From positions 124,001 through 188,000 of the forward strand of contig JACKEA010000001.1 of assembly GCA_020633235.1 (NCBI GenBank): 64,000 bases of DNA, read 5' to 3'. Origin of the DNA: Polyangiaceae bacterium. GTDB taxonomy: Bacteria; Myxococcota_A; Polyangia; Polyangiales; Polyangiaceae. The notes below the pieces were generated by a model, which saw only the letters and a list, made by a program, of their open reading frames with translations, ran no database searches and was not told the DNA's origin. This document shows, one piece after another, positions 43,801-51,128 of this stretch. Each line of letters starts with the position of its first letter. The stretch's first letter is position 1. Position numbers and translations under genes: made by a program.

Positions 43801-43947
43801 CACGAAGCGCCTCCCGAACGCCAGCTCCCCGTGCGTCGACCCCGAATGAGGGCGTCGGCGGCAGCGCTATTCGTCGCGGCGTTGTTCGTAGCTATCTTGC
43901 TGCTGTCGTTGTGGGCGCCGGCGCTGGGAGCGCCGGCCCCTCGGTGA
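40885..43947 (+). CDS. FAD/Fe-S 2-hydroxyacid dehydrogenase fusion with C-terminal membrane anchor
   Basis: A 1,020-aa protein. Residues 45-230 are a PCMH-type FAD domain (VLSRGGGTSLGGQTTN) and about 300-560 the FAD-oxidase C-terminal domain (YGHFGQGCVHTRID, SLSGEHGDGQARSDL). Fe-S sites follow at 568 (CVGVGKCRRE...MCPSW) and 629 (CLACKGCKGDCPVD). Two CCG domains lie near 773 and 866-900 (HGHCHQKA, CCGMAGAFGFE). This is the GlcD plus GlcF layout in one chain, oxidising D-lactate, glycolate or D-2-hydroxyglutarate and passing electrons to quinone. A hydrophobic helix at about 985-1010 would tether it to the membrane. GAGGAAG precedes the ATG. Confidence 0.87.
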   Translation: MELVSLRTGKDGRPALIGALQRAVRGEVRFDAGSRALYAADASNYRHVPTGVVFPRDAQDVLLTLEACRRHGVPVLSRGGGTSLGGQTTNVAVVLDFSRYMNGVLQIDVDGRSARVLPGTVLDLLRDEATKYGLTFGPDPSTHDRCTLGGMIGNSACGIHAVMSEFYGPGPRTEDNVEELEIVTYDGLRMRVGPTSEEDLRRIVNEKGRRGEVYRRLAELRDRYADAIRERFPDVPRRVSGYNLTELLPERGFNVARALVGSEGTCVTVLEATVTLVDALPARSLLVVGYSSVYEVGDVIPCVREQRPVGCEGLDRRLIDYDQKKGAHARDLSMLPDGDGWLLIEFGADTKEEADEQARRCLDALQRQSPKPTGHRLMDDPSAEARIWAVRESALGATAFAPNEKDTWPGWEDAAVPVDRVGVYLREFRQLLEQHGYDCSLYGHFGQGCVHTRIDFDFSSKEGMDRYAAFTAEAADLVVRHGGSLSGEHGDGQARSDLLPKMYGSELMNAFREFKAIWDPDGKMNPGRIVDPSPRTADLRLGPGYQPERPDTYFSYPEDGGDFSHATVRCVGVGKCRREDGGTMCPSWRVTHDEQHTTRGRAHLLFEMLRGEVITDGWQSEEVKASLDLCLACKGCKGDCPVDVDIATYKAEFLAHYYEGKRRPRQALAFGYIDVWTSFASKLPSLVNFATHAPGIGRFSKWVAGVSQQREVPRFARQSFRASFAGRSPRGHGKRVLLWPDTFNDAFFPEILSAAVEVLESAGHRVIIPDTKLCCGRALYDYGMLERAKRLWSRTLDELDHEIAAGTPIVGVEPSCVAAFRDELPNLMSDDPRAEKLAGQVRSLSELLTEEGFQPPTLRGNALLHGHCHQKAVWGTDSDQRLLEGMGLDVEAPETGCCGMAGAFGFESDKYEISMQVGELDVLPRVRSTEQKTLIVANGFSCREQVMQATERRPLHLAEAVRLALHQDEILDHEAPPERQLPVRRPRMRASAAALFVAALFVAILLLSLWAPALGAPAPR

Positions 43948-44463
43948 TCACGCTCCGTCGATTTGCTGCATGAAGCGCTCCGTGAATGCGGGTAGGTCGT
44001 CCGGCTTGCGCGACGTCGTCAGGTTCCCATCCGTCACGACCTCGCGGTCGACCCACGTCGCGCCCGCGTTCTTCAAGTCGGTCTTGACGGAGGGCCAAGA
44101 TGTCATGGTGCGCCCATCGACCACGCCCGCCTCGATCAGAAGCTGAGGCCCGTGGCACACCGCCGCTACCGGCTTGTTGGAGCGGAAGAACTCCTGCACG
44201 AAGCTCACCATGTGCGGGTCCGTGCGCAGCTTGTCTGGTGAGTAGCCGCCCGGGATCAGCAGCGCATCGAAGTCCGTCGGGTCACGCTGTTCGGGCGTCC
44301 CTGCCACGGCGGTCTTGGACTTGCCCCGCTTGCCATGAATCTCCTCGCCGGCCTTTTCACCGATGATCACCACCTCGTGACCAGCAGCCTCCAGAGCCTC
44401 TGCGGGGTATGTGAGCTCCGAGTCCTCGAAGTCCGAAGTTACCGTGACGGCAATCCTTGCCAT
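43948..44463 (-). CDS. DJ-1/PfpI family protein (YhbO-like)
   Basis: A 171-aa cytoplasmic protein. The nucleophile elbow is AAVCHGPQLL (Cys103-His104), and Glu near residue 13 in DFEDSEL completes the DJ-1/PfpI site; LLIPGGYSPDKLR is another family mark. Members act in stress protection, often as glyoxalase or deglycase-type enzymes (function debated). The start at 44463 is supported by AAGGAG. It is convergent with the FAD/Fe-S gene with no spacer; a 9-bp hairpin at 43917-43937 inside that gene's end may serve as terminator. Confidence 0.88.
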   Translation of the reverse strand: MARIAVTVTSDFEDSELTYPAEALEAAGHEVVIIGEKAGEEIHGKRGKSKTAVAGTPEQRDPTDFDALLIPGGYSPDKLRTDPHMVSFVQEFFRSNKPVAAVCHGPQLLIEAGVVDGRTMTSWPSVKTDLKNAGATWVDREVVTDGNLTTSRKPDDLPAFTERFMQQIDGA

Positions 44464-44548
44464 GTCGCTCTCCTTTTGGTTCGGGTTCACCTGGCATTCA
44501 GCAAATGCCGTGCCCGGTCCGAGATCGCGGCGCATTGCCACGCAGGGG

Positions 44549-46273
44549 TCACAGCTTGGTGATCGTCAGCGATTTCAACGCGTACTGGCTGTTGTCGGTG
44601 GAGTCCGAGTCCAGGCTCAGGTGGTAGCCCCACTTGCCCACGAAGCGCGCGTCGGTGACGTCCCAGGTCAAGGTGTGCCACTGGTCCTGAGCGGGCACGC
44701 CGTTCCAACTGCCGGTGGACTTGGTTCCGGCTGCAGATTCGTACTTCAGGTTGAAGCCGGCGGCGCCGTTCGTCGTGCGACGCACCACGGCGGTGACCCG
44801 CAGGGGCACCGTGTCCCAAGTGTTGAAGTTTGGATCCAGCGTGAAGGAATGCGCGGCTGCGCTGCCGCAGTCCCGCGCTAGATCGCCCCCGAGCGTGATG
44901 GTGGGCGCAGCGCCGAGCACGTGCAGCCCTTGCTCCGCGTTCGGCGTGAAAGAAATCTCCTTCGCTCCGCTGAAGTCGCCCCCCCACCAGAACGGCGCGC
45001 CCTTGTCGTTCGCGGCTTCGTTCACCAGCGCAGCGGGGATCTGACGCACGATCAGCGGCGCGCTCAGGGGCACGCTGCTGCCACTGCTTCCGCTCCCGGT
45101 CAGCGGATCCACCACGTCGACCGTCTCGCCGAATTCGATGGTCGGGCTGGTGCCGGGCGCCGGCCAAGCGACGAGCAGCGGCCCCGACGGTCCGTCGAAC
45201 ACGAAGCCGTAGTGGGCGCCGTCGAGCAGCACCCAGCCCAGGTACTTGGGCAGCGCGCCGAGGTTTTCGATCAGCACCTTGGCCGCGGTGAACGACGGCC
45301 GCGGGGTTCCGTCATCCGCGAGCAAGCCGAAGGGGCCGGAGTCGCCGTCGATGCCCTCGAACCAGTGGATTCGAGTCACGCCCTGGGCGATCGACAGCAC
45401 GTACGCCTTCAAGAACGTGGCTGCCTGATGCTCCGGCGTGTGTGATCCGTCCACCGGCTCCCCCAGCTCCGTGAACACCACCGGGACCCACTGCTTCGCA
45501 GGGTTCAGCTCCGCCAGCATCTTGCGCACCGTCGGCACGATGCCCATGAACTGCCCCTCGAAGCCGCGGTCCACCAAGTCCAGCGTCTCGTACGGATGCA
45601 GCGTGATGTAGTCGAAGTGGTCGGCCGCTCCCGCGACAATGGCCTGCGACATGAAGCTCAGGTGCACGCTCGCAGAGCACAGCCCCACTTGCAGCGTGGG
45701 GTCGACTTCCTTCACCGCGTCATAGGCGCTCTTCACGATCGCCGCGTAGCTCTCGGGCGTCTTGTCCGTGGAGAAGTTGGGCGGCTCGTTCCACACCTCC
45801 CAGTACTTCACGCGGCCCTTCGCCTCGGTCACCAGCTGCTTCACGCCGTCGCGCCAGGCGTTCAGGTCCCCGGCGGGAAAGGCCGCCCCCTGCTGCAAGA
45901 TGCCGCTCACCTCGAAGCCCGCGGCGAGCGCGTCGGACAAGCTCTTGTCCGCGTTGTCGCGATCGAAGCCGCGCAGCCACGCGATCCCGGTGGTGCCGAT
46001 GGTCGTGAGCCAACCGAGGTTCAGCGAGCGCGAGTGGGACGTGGCGATGCCGAAGGGGCTGCCCTCGCCGATGCCGGTGGGGCCGCCGTCACCCATCGGC
46101 GAATCCGTGGTGGCGTCTTGGGCACCGCCGTCGCTGCTGGTGCCACCGTTGCCTCCGGCGCCGCCGCCATCGGCTCCCGAAGTGCCCGGCGGGGTCGTCG
46201 ACGAGTCGTCTCCGCAGCCCGCCGCCACCACCACGCCAAGCCCTTGCACGAACTGCCGTCGAGTCTGCCGCAT
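44549..46273 (-). CDS. Exported glycosidase, clan GH-A type, lipoprotein
   Basis: A 574-aa protein. The N-terminus combines a twin-arginine motif (RRQFVQGLG) and a lipobox-like VAAGC (Cys20), then a Gly/Asp/Ser linker. The barrel domain (about 75-350) has the acid/base YWEVWNEPPNF and the nucleophile VVFTELGEP, the two glutamates of clan GH-A (GH39/GH5-like). The C-terminal 150 residues look like a beta-sandwich, possibly carbohydrate-binding (GAKEISFTPNAEQ; WHTLTWDVTD). It would cut a polysaccharide at the cell surface. The glycan is unknown. Confidence 0.78.
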   Translation of the reverse strand: MRQTRRQFVQGLGVVVAAGCGDDSSTTPPGTSGADGGGAGGNGGTSSDGGAQDATTDSPMGDGGPTGIGEGSPFGIATSHSRSLNLGWLTTIGTTGIAWLRGFDRDNADKSLSDALAAGFEVSGILQQGAAFPAGDLNAWRDGVKQLVTEAKGRVKYWEVWNEPPNFSTDKTPESYAAIVKSAYDAVKEVDPTLQVGLCSASVHLSFMSQAIVAGAADHFDYITLHPYETLDLVDRGFEGQFMGIVPTVRKMLAELNPAKQWVPVVFTELGEPVDGSHTPEHQAATFLKAYVLSIAQGVTRIHWFEGIDGDSGPFGLLADDGTPRPSFTAAKVLIENLGALPKYLGWVLLDGAHYGFVFDGPSGPLLVAWPAPGTSPTIEFGETVDVVDPLTGSGSSGSSVPLSAPLIVRQIPAALVNEAANDKGAPFWWGGDFSGAKEISFTPNAEQGLHVLGAAPTITLGGDLARDCGSAAAHSFTLDPNFNTWDTVPLRVTAVVRRTTNGAAGFNLKYESAAGTKSTGSWNGVPAQDQWHTLTWDVTDARFVGKWGYHLSLDSDSTDNSQYALKSLTITKL

Positions 46274-46292
46274 GGCCGAATCTTAGGTTTTG

Positions 46293-46341
46293 TCGGGCCG
46301 CCGCGGAACCGCCTGGGACGGGGCTCGCGCCGAGCCAACAG
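46293..46341. repeat. Intergenic hairpin repeat, copy B (diverged)
   Basis: Left arm GTCGGGCCGCCGCGGAACC and right arm GGGGCTCGCGCCGAGCCAACA share the flanks of the family seen at 25472 and 63851, but pairing is imperfect. It lies between the start of the glycosidase gene (46273) and the stop of the next minus-strand gene (46370). Confidence 0.55.
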
Positions 46342-46369
46342 GATCTCGAAACCAGCGGCGCGGCTACTT

Positions 46370-47512
46370 CTATTTCGACTTCTTGCGGCGCGCTTTCTTC
46401 AGCGCCTTGGCCACGAAGTCCGCTGCAGCGCCGCCTTGGGCAGCCTCTAGTTCTGGCACGGCCTCCGCGCCTGCGGCTTGGAAGTATGCGAGCAACGACT
46501 TTTCCGGCAGCGGTGCGAATCGGCGGGACGCCTTCAGCTCGCCACTGGCGGCGAGCTCGGCGTGCCGCTCGATGCCGCGCAGGATGTGCTCCGTGATCTG
46601 CGGTGATGGATGGCGCTGCGCGAGATCCGTGCAGTCGCGCGGGGTCACGAACTGCACCCAGCCATGCTCCACGGTCTTGCCGCGGATCACGTCGCCGCGG
46701 TTGGCGGCGGCATAGATCGGTCGGAGCAGCACGAGCTCGGCGCGGCGCTCCTCGGGAAAGAGCGAAAGCACGTGCTCGCACAAACCCAAGCTCGGGTGGC
46801 GAAGCGCGATGGGCAGTAGCGGCACCGTGCGTGCGTCGAGATCGGTCGCGAGCAATGCCTCCACCAACACCGCCGCCGAGAGCGGGGAAGGGTTCGACGC
46901 CGCGAGCAGCGCGTCCGCGGCCTGCGCCGCTGCGTCCGGCGGACAGGCCCGGACCAACATCGAGACCAACCGGAGGCGATGCTCGAGAGCCCACGCTTCG
47001 TCGCCCTGCCGGACGGCGATGCCCTTCTTGTAGCTGTCTGCGTCCGGCGCAAGCGGTTGCCACAGCGAGTATGGGAAGGTGGTGACCACCTCGTGCCAGG
47101 CGGCCGCGGTCTCGGTGTTGGCAATGGCATCGAGGGTCGTGCGTTCGTCCAACAGCCCATGCGCCACGTGAGCGATGGCCATCCAATACGGCACGCTGGC
47201 ACCGCCTACCTCGATCTCGAGATCCGCCGGACCGCTGGGAGCGTCTCCCACGAAACGGGCGATGTCTTCCCTCAGCGCCGGCAACCCCACGTAGGAGGTA
47301 GCGCTCACGCGGACCTTCGCGAGCACGCGGGCCAGCCGTAGCTCGGTATCGGAGAGCTCGGCCTTGGTGCGAAGCGGGAGCGGTCGGTACTCCTTCCCGA
47401 ACACCTGCCACACCAGGTTCTGCGCGGTCTTCACGTCCTCGGCCGCGGGCGGATCTCCGAGCGAGGCCTCCAGCGCCGTCAACGTCGACTCCACATCCAT
47501 GTCGTCGGTCAC
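46370..47512 (-). CDS. Unknown helical-repeat protein coupled to TPR gene
   Basis: A 380-aa soluble protein of Leu/Ala-rich helices in tandem (LSAAVLVEALLATDLDA, VPLLPIALRHPSLGLCEHVL, TEHILRGIERHAELAAS), suggesting a HEAT- or Armadillo-like solenoid, and ending in a Lys-rich tail (KKARRKKSK). The start is the GTG at 47512, which overlaps the stop of the TPR gene (GTGA). No family is recognised; a scaffold or adaptor role is possible. Confidence 0.65.
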   Translation of the reverse strand: MTDDMDVESTLTALEASLGDPPAAEDVKTAQNLVWQVFGKEYRPLPLRTKAELSDTELRLARVLAKVRVSATSYVGLPALREDIARFVGDAPSGPADLEIEVGGASVPYWMAIAHVAHGLLDERTTLDAIANTETAAAWHEVVTTFPYSLWQPLAPDADSYKKGIAVRQGDEAWALEHRLRLVSMLVRACPPDAAAQAADALLAASNPSPLSAAVLVEALLATDLDARTVPLLPIALRHPSLGLCEHVLSLFPEERRAELVLLRPIYAAANRGDVIRGKTVEHGWVQFVTPRDCTDLAQRHPSPQITEHILRGIERHAELAASGELKASRRFAPLPEKSLLAYFQAAGAEAVPELEAAQGGAAADFVAKALKKARRKKSK

Positions 47513-48120
47513 TCCTCGAGCATCAACGTCTTCTTCCACTCCCGCTGGTCTGCGAACTTGGAGAAGAAGGGGTTCTGGCGAGCCGCTTGAATGGCGTTCG
47601 GATCGTCGCGGATCACGCGCTCGAGCTCCAGCCGTGCATCGGCGGAACGGCCCAAGATGGCGAGCGACTCGGCCTGTTTGTAGCGCAGCATGCGGGCCCT
47701 GGGCATGTGCTCGAGGCACGTCGCGCCCACCTGCAGCGCGTCCTCATGGCGGGTGAGGCGTCGCAGCAGGAGCACCAGGTTCAGCGCCACGTTGGTGTGC
47801 GTCGGGTCCACTTCCAGTGCCGCGCGGTAGGTGCTCACCGCGTCCTCGAGGCGGCCGAGCTGATCGAGCGCTGCGCCGCGGTTGAAGCGGCAGTCCGTGT
47901 GCGTCGCATCGAGCGCGATGCCTTCGTCCGCTCGCGCCAGGGACGCGTCCCAGTCGCCTGCCGCCGCCAGCACCGTGGAGAGCAGATACAGCGCGTCCGC
48001 CGTTGGCTCGCGAGCGACGATGCCTTCGAGCTCGCCGCGGGCGTCCGAGAAATCTTGATTCACCATCGCGTGGTACGCGCCATGGAGGGGCGACGCGGGA
48101 TCTTCCCAACTACGTTCCAC
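47509..48120 (-). CDS. TPR-repeat protein
   Basis: A 203-aa soluble protein with at least four tetratricopeptide repeats between residues 15 and 170 (ADALYLLSTVLAAAGDWDAS; DCRFNRGAALDQLGRLEDAVSTYRAAL; NVALNLVLLLRRLTRHEDAL; MLRYKQAESLAILGRSADAR). The GTG at 48120 is favoured by AGGAG five bases before it over the GTG at 48150. It is co-translated with the 380-aa gene. It likely mediates protein interactions. Confidence 0.78.
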   Translation of the reverse strand: MERSWEDPASPLHGAYHAMVNQDFSDARGELEGIVAREPTADALYLLSTVLAAAGDWDASLARADEGIALDATHTDCRFNRGAALDQLGRLEDAVSTYRAALEVDPTHTNVALNLVLLLRRLTRHEDALQVGATCLEHMPRARMLRYKQAESLAILGRSADARLELERVIRDDPNAIQAARQNPFFSKFADQREWKKTLMLEE

Positions 48121-48245
48121 TGGTTCTCCTGTCTGCTGACCCTCGCCCACGGTAGGCTCGGGCCCGGCTTCTTTCCAGGGAATGTTGGCGCGCCGCGGTC
48201 ACACCGCGATCCCGACGTCGATTCCCGGCTACACTTCGTCTTGGC

Positions 48246-49226
48246 ATGAGGCTCGCGATCTACGGGATCTGTCTGGCGTTGCTCGCCGCGTGTTCCGGTG
48301 AGGACGACGGCGCGAGCTCGCCGGACGCGGGCAGCGGCGGCGCGGGCGCAGCCGGCGGTACGAGCAGTGGCGGTACGAGCAGCGGCGGCACTGCGGGAGG
48401 CAGCGCGGGCACGGCCGGCAGCGCGGGCGCGGCGGGCAACGGGGCAACGTCGGCGTGCAAGCGCGGCGTGGCCTACGGCGAGCACTCCAAGCAGGATCTC
48501 GCCGTGCTCTCGCCGGCGGTGAGCTGGTGGTACAACTGGGCGCACACGCCGGACAAGGCGCTGCAAGACGGCAGCTACGCATCTCAGGGCGTCGAGTACG
48601 TGCCCATGATCTGGGGCGGCACCTTCGACGCCAGCACCGTGAGCGCCGAGCTGCCGAGTGGCGTGACGGCCCTGTTGGGCTTCAACGAACCGAACTTCGG
48701 CTCCCAGGCGAACCTCTCGGCGACGAAAGCGGCCGCGCTGTGGCCGGAGGTGGAGAAGGTCGCGGATGCCCAGGGCCTCACGTTGGTGTCCCCGGCGGTG
48801 AACTTCTGCGGCGGGAACTGCCAAGAAACGGATCCCTACAAGTACCTCGACGACTTCTTCGCCGCGTGCAGCGGGTGTCGCGTGGATCGCGTCGCGTTCC
48901 ACGTGTACGTGGGCTGCCATCCGAGCGGCGCGAACAAGGCCCAGTGGCTGATCGAGAAGGTGGAAGAGTACAAGAAGCGCTTCTCCCAGCCCCTGTGGCT
49001 CACGGAGTTTGCCTGTGACGACGCCAGCGGCTTCGACGACCAGATCGCCTTCATGAAGGACGCCGTGAGCTACCTGGAGGGCGACGCCCGGGTCGAGCGC
49101 TATGCGTGGTTTTCGGGCCGTTCGACCAAGATCCCCTTCGTGGATCTGCTGGCGGCGGATGGTGTCCTCACGACGCTGGGGCAGGCGTACGTGAGCGCCG
49201 CCACGTCGCCCGCCTGCACGCACTGA
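48246..49226 (+). CDS. Lipoprotein endo-beta-1,3-glucanase-like (GH128)
   Basis: A 326-aa lipoprotein (LAAC, Cys16) with a Gly/Ser/Thr linker to residue 70. The catalytic part has WWYNW, EYVPMIWG, LLGFNEPNF with the acid/base Glu and WLTEFACDD with the nucleophile Glu, the pattern of GH128 (Glyco_hydro_cc). Such enzymes cleave beta-1,3-glucan, for example of fungal cell walls, which fits a predatory or lytic lifestyle (inference). It is divergent from the TPR gene (125 bp). Confidence 0.85.
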   Translation: MRLAIYGICLALLAACSGEDDGASSPDAGSGGAGAAGGTSSGGTSSGGTAGGSAGTAGSAGAAGNGATSACKRGVAYGEHSKQDLAVLSPAVSWWYNWAHTPDKALQDGSYASQGVEYVPMIWGGTFDASTVSAELPSGVTALLGFNEPNFGSQANLSATKAAALWPEVEKVADAQGLTLVSPAVNFCGGNCQETDPYKYLDDFFAACSGCRVDRVAFHVYVGCHPSGANKAQWLIEKVEEYKKRFSQPLWLTEFACDDASGFDDQIAFMKDAVSYLEGDARVERYAWFSGRSTKIPFVDLLAADGVLTTLGQAYVSAATSPACTH

Positions 49227-49267
49227 CTCACTTCGCGATCTGCTCGTTAGCGCGTACCATCCCGGCC

Positions 49268-49603
49268 ATGAGCTACGACGAAAAGCTCGCCGCCCGTGTC
49301 CGCACGGCGCTCGCACGCCGGCGCGGCGTGACGGAAAAGAAGATGTTCGGTGGCGTGTGCTTTCTCGTGAACGGCGCCATGTGCTGCGGCGTGCTCGGGA
49401 CGGAGCTCATCGCCCGGGTGGGCAGCGAGCACCACGCGGACGCCGTCGCCGACAAGCACGCCCGGCCCTTCGACTTCACCGGCCGCCCGTCCAAGGGCAT
49501 GGTGTACGTATCGGCGGCTGGCATTCGCACCGCCGCCCAGCTCCAGCGCTGGCTCGACCGCGGCCTCGCCGAAGCGCGGGCGAAGGCCAAGAAACGCGGC
49601 TGA
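49268..49603 (+). CDS. TfoX N-terminal domain protein
   Basis: A 111-aa protein that is essentially one TfoX-N domain (EKKMFGGVCFLVNGAMCCGVLG; RPFDFTGRPSKGMVYVSAAGI). In other bacteria TfoX/Sxy regulates competence, but stand-alone TfoX-N proteins are common and of unclear role. The C-terminus is basic. A weak 6-bp hairpin follows the stop (49607-49624). Confidence 0.82.
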   Translation: MSYDEKLAARVRTALARRRGVTEKKMFGGVCFLVNGAMCCGVLGTELIARVGSEHHADAVADKHARPFDFTGRPSKGMVYVSAAGIRTAAQLQRWLDRGLAEARAKAKKRG

Positions 49604-49714
49604 CCCGCTCCATTTGGCTGGAGCTCCTGCCAGAAGCTCGGATTTGCAGAGGGGGGCTGCGGCTGGGCACGCCGCGTCCCTATGCTACCGTCTCGGTCCC
49701 TTGGAGGAGACAAG

Positions 49715-50152
49715 ATGAAGAAGCTACTCGTGTCCGCTGCCATCGCGCTGTGTCTGGTCGGCTGCAACAAGAAGTCGGACGCCGACGCGGCGACCACCAC
49801 CGCCCAGGCCGGCAAGAGCATCACGGAGACGCCGCTCCCGGAGGTGCGCAAGTTGGTGGAGACCAAGTCCGCCACGGTGCTCGATGCGAACGACAACGAC
49901 ACCCGTAAGGAGTACGGCATCGTCCCTGGCGCCAAGCTCCTGACCAGCTCGGACGGCTACGCCCTCAGTGAGCTGCCGAGCGACAAGGACTCGAAGCTCG
50001 TTTTCTACTGCGGCGGCATGAAGTGCCGCGCCTCGGATCACGCCGCCAAGCGCGCCCAAGAGGCCGGCTACAAGCAGGTGAGCGTGATGCGCGAAGGCAT
50101 CCGCGGCTGGAAGGAAGCCGGCGCCCCGACGGAGCCCCTGCCGCAGAGCTGA
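49715..50152 (+). CDS. Rhodanese-like lipoprotein
   Basis: A 145-aa lipoprotein (LVGC, Cys17). The mature part is a rhodanese fold: TPLPEVRKLVETKSATVLDAND, LVFYCGGMKCRASDHAAKRA with an active-site-type Cys, and GYKQVSVMREGIRGWKEAG. The expected active-site loop CxxxxR/K is present as CGGMKC. It may handle sulfur or bind redox partners in the periplasm. GGAGGAGA precedes the ATG. Confidence 0.82.
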   Translation: MKKLLVSAAIALCLVGCNKKSDADAATTTAQAGKSITETPLPEVRKLVETKSATVLDANDNDTRKEYGIVPGAKLLTSSDGYALSELPSDKDSKLVFYCGGMKCRASDHAAKRAQEAGYKQVSVMREGIRGWKEAGAPTEPLPQS

Positions 50153-50167
50153 CGAGCGCTGCGCGGT

Positions 50168-50232
50168 GTTACCGCGGCGAGCCAACACCCTGATCTTCAT
50201 TGATCGAGATCATGTCGGTTCGCCGCGGAACC
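50168..50232. repeat. Intergenic hairpin repeat, copy C (arms in reverse order)
   Basis: GTTACCGCGGCGAGCCAACA (50168-50187) and TGTCGGTTCGCCGCGGAACC (50213-50232) are the two family arms but in the opposite order to the other copies, so they form an inverted repeat around a 25-base spacer with its own dyad (TGATCT and AGATCA). It lies after the rhodanese gene and before the cytochrome b561 gene. Confidence 0.55.
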
Positions 50233-50323
50233 TCCCGCTCCGCCAGATGACGCATGCATTTCGGCGGCGGTTACGTCACTTGCCGGCTCGCCGAAGCCGT
50301 CGGTCGTGGGCCATGAAACACCC

Positions 50324-51073
50324 ATGACCGAACCGAAGCGAGCGTTGGTGTGGGACCTTCCGGTCCGATTGTTTCATTGGCTTCTGGCCGGGGCGTTCCT
50401 GGGCGCCTTCGCCATCGCCAACCTGGTGGACGACGAGAGCACGCTGTTCGCGGCTCACATGTGGCTGGGCGCCATCGCCGCCTTCATGGTGGTGCTGCGC
50501 GGGGTGTGGGGCTTCATTGGCTCGCGCTACGCGCGCTTCGGTAGCTTTGCCCTGAGCCCGGCTGCCTTGGTCCGATACGTGAAAGGGGCGGCGGCGGGGA
50601 ATGACCCGCCGACCCCGGGCCACAACCCCGGGTCCAGCTTTGCCGCGCTGGCCATCTTCGTGCTGATGCTGGGTCTGGCAGCGAGCGGCGCGCTGATGGC
50701 GCGCGCCGAGGTCTTCGAGGAGCTCCACGAAGCGCTGGCCTGGACCTTGATGGGAGTGGTCGCCATTCATGTGGCCGGCATCGTGTGGCACACCATCCGG
50801 CACCGAGAGAACATCGCGCTCAGCATGGTCGACGGGCACAAGCGGATAGCCAAGGGCGCGGCCATCGAGTCGTCCCACGCGCTGGCGGCGGTGGCGTTCC
50901 TCGGGCTCACCGGGCTCTGGGCCGGAGCCCTGTACGATGGGTACGACGCCGCGGGCCGTCAGGTGACGTTGCCGCTGTTGGGGGTCAGCGTTCAGCTCGG
51001 TGAGGCCGAAGGGGCGCACGCCGAGCGTGGCGAGCACGAAGAGCACGAAGAGCACGACGACGACGACGATTGA
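50324..51073 (+). CDS. Cytochrome b561-family membrane protein with acidic His tail
   Basis: A 249-aa protein with four or five transmembrane helices. Haem-b ligand candidates are His18 (VRLFHWLL), His45 (AAHMWLG) and histidines in LHEALAW...VAIHVAGIVWHTIRH, as in YceJ-type cytochrome b561 proteins that pass electrons between membrane and periplasmic partners. The C-terminus is a charged tail with five histidines amid Glu/Asp (GEHEEHEEHDDDDD), a possible metal-binding sequence. The ATG at 50324 is preferred to GTG 50306. Confidence 0.82.
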   Translation: MTEPKRALVWDLPVRLFHWLLAGAFLGAFAIANLVDDESTLFAAHMWLGAIAAFMVVLRGVWGFIGSRYARFGSFALSPAALVRYVKGAAAGNDPPTPGHNPGSSFAALAIFVLMLGLAASGALMARAEVFEELHEALAWTLMGVVAIHVAGIVWHTIRHRENIALSMVDGHKRIAKGAAIESSHALAAVAFLGLTGLWAGALYDGYDAAGRQVTLPLLGVSVQLGEAEGAHAERGEHEEHEEHDDDDD

Positions 51074-51128
51074 GCTTCGGGCCCCCCCGCTTTTCGGCGC
51101 GGCGCCGCCGCGGTAGGCACGCCCTTGC

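Noticed and set aside
44366..44548. Short frames between pfpI and the glycosidase gene
   Set aside because: They are Arg/Ser-rich, lack ribosome sites and overlap both genes; the gap is only 85 bp.
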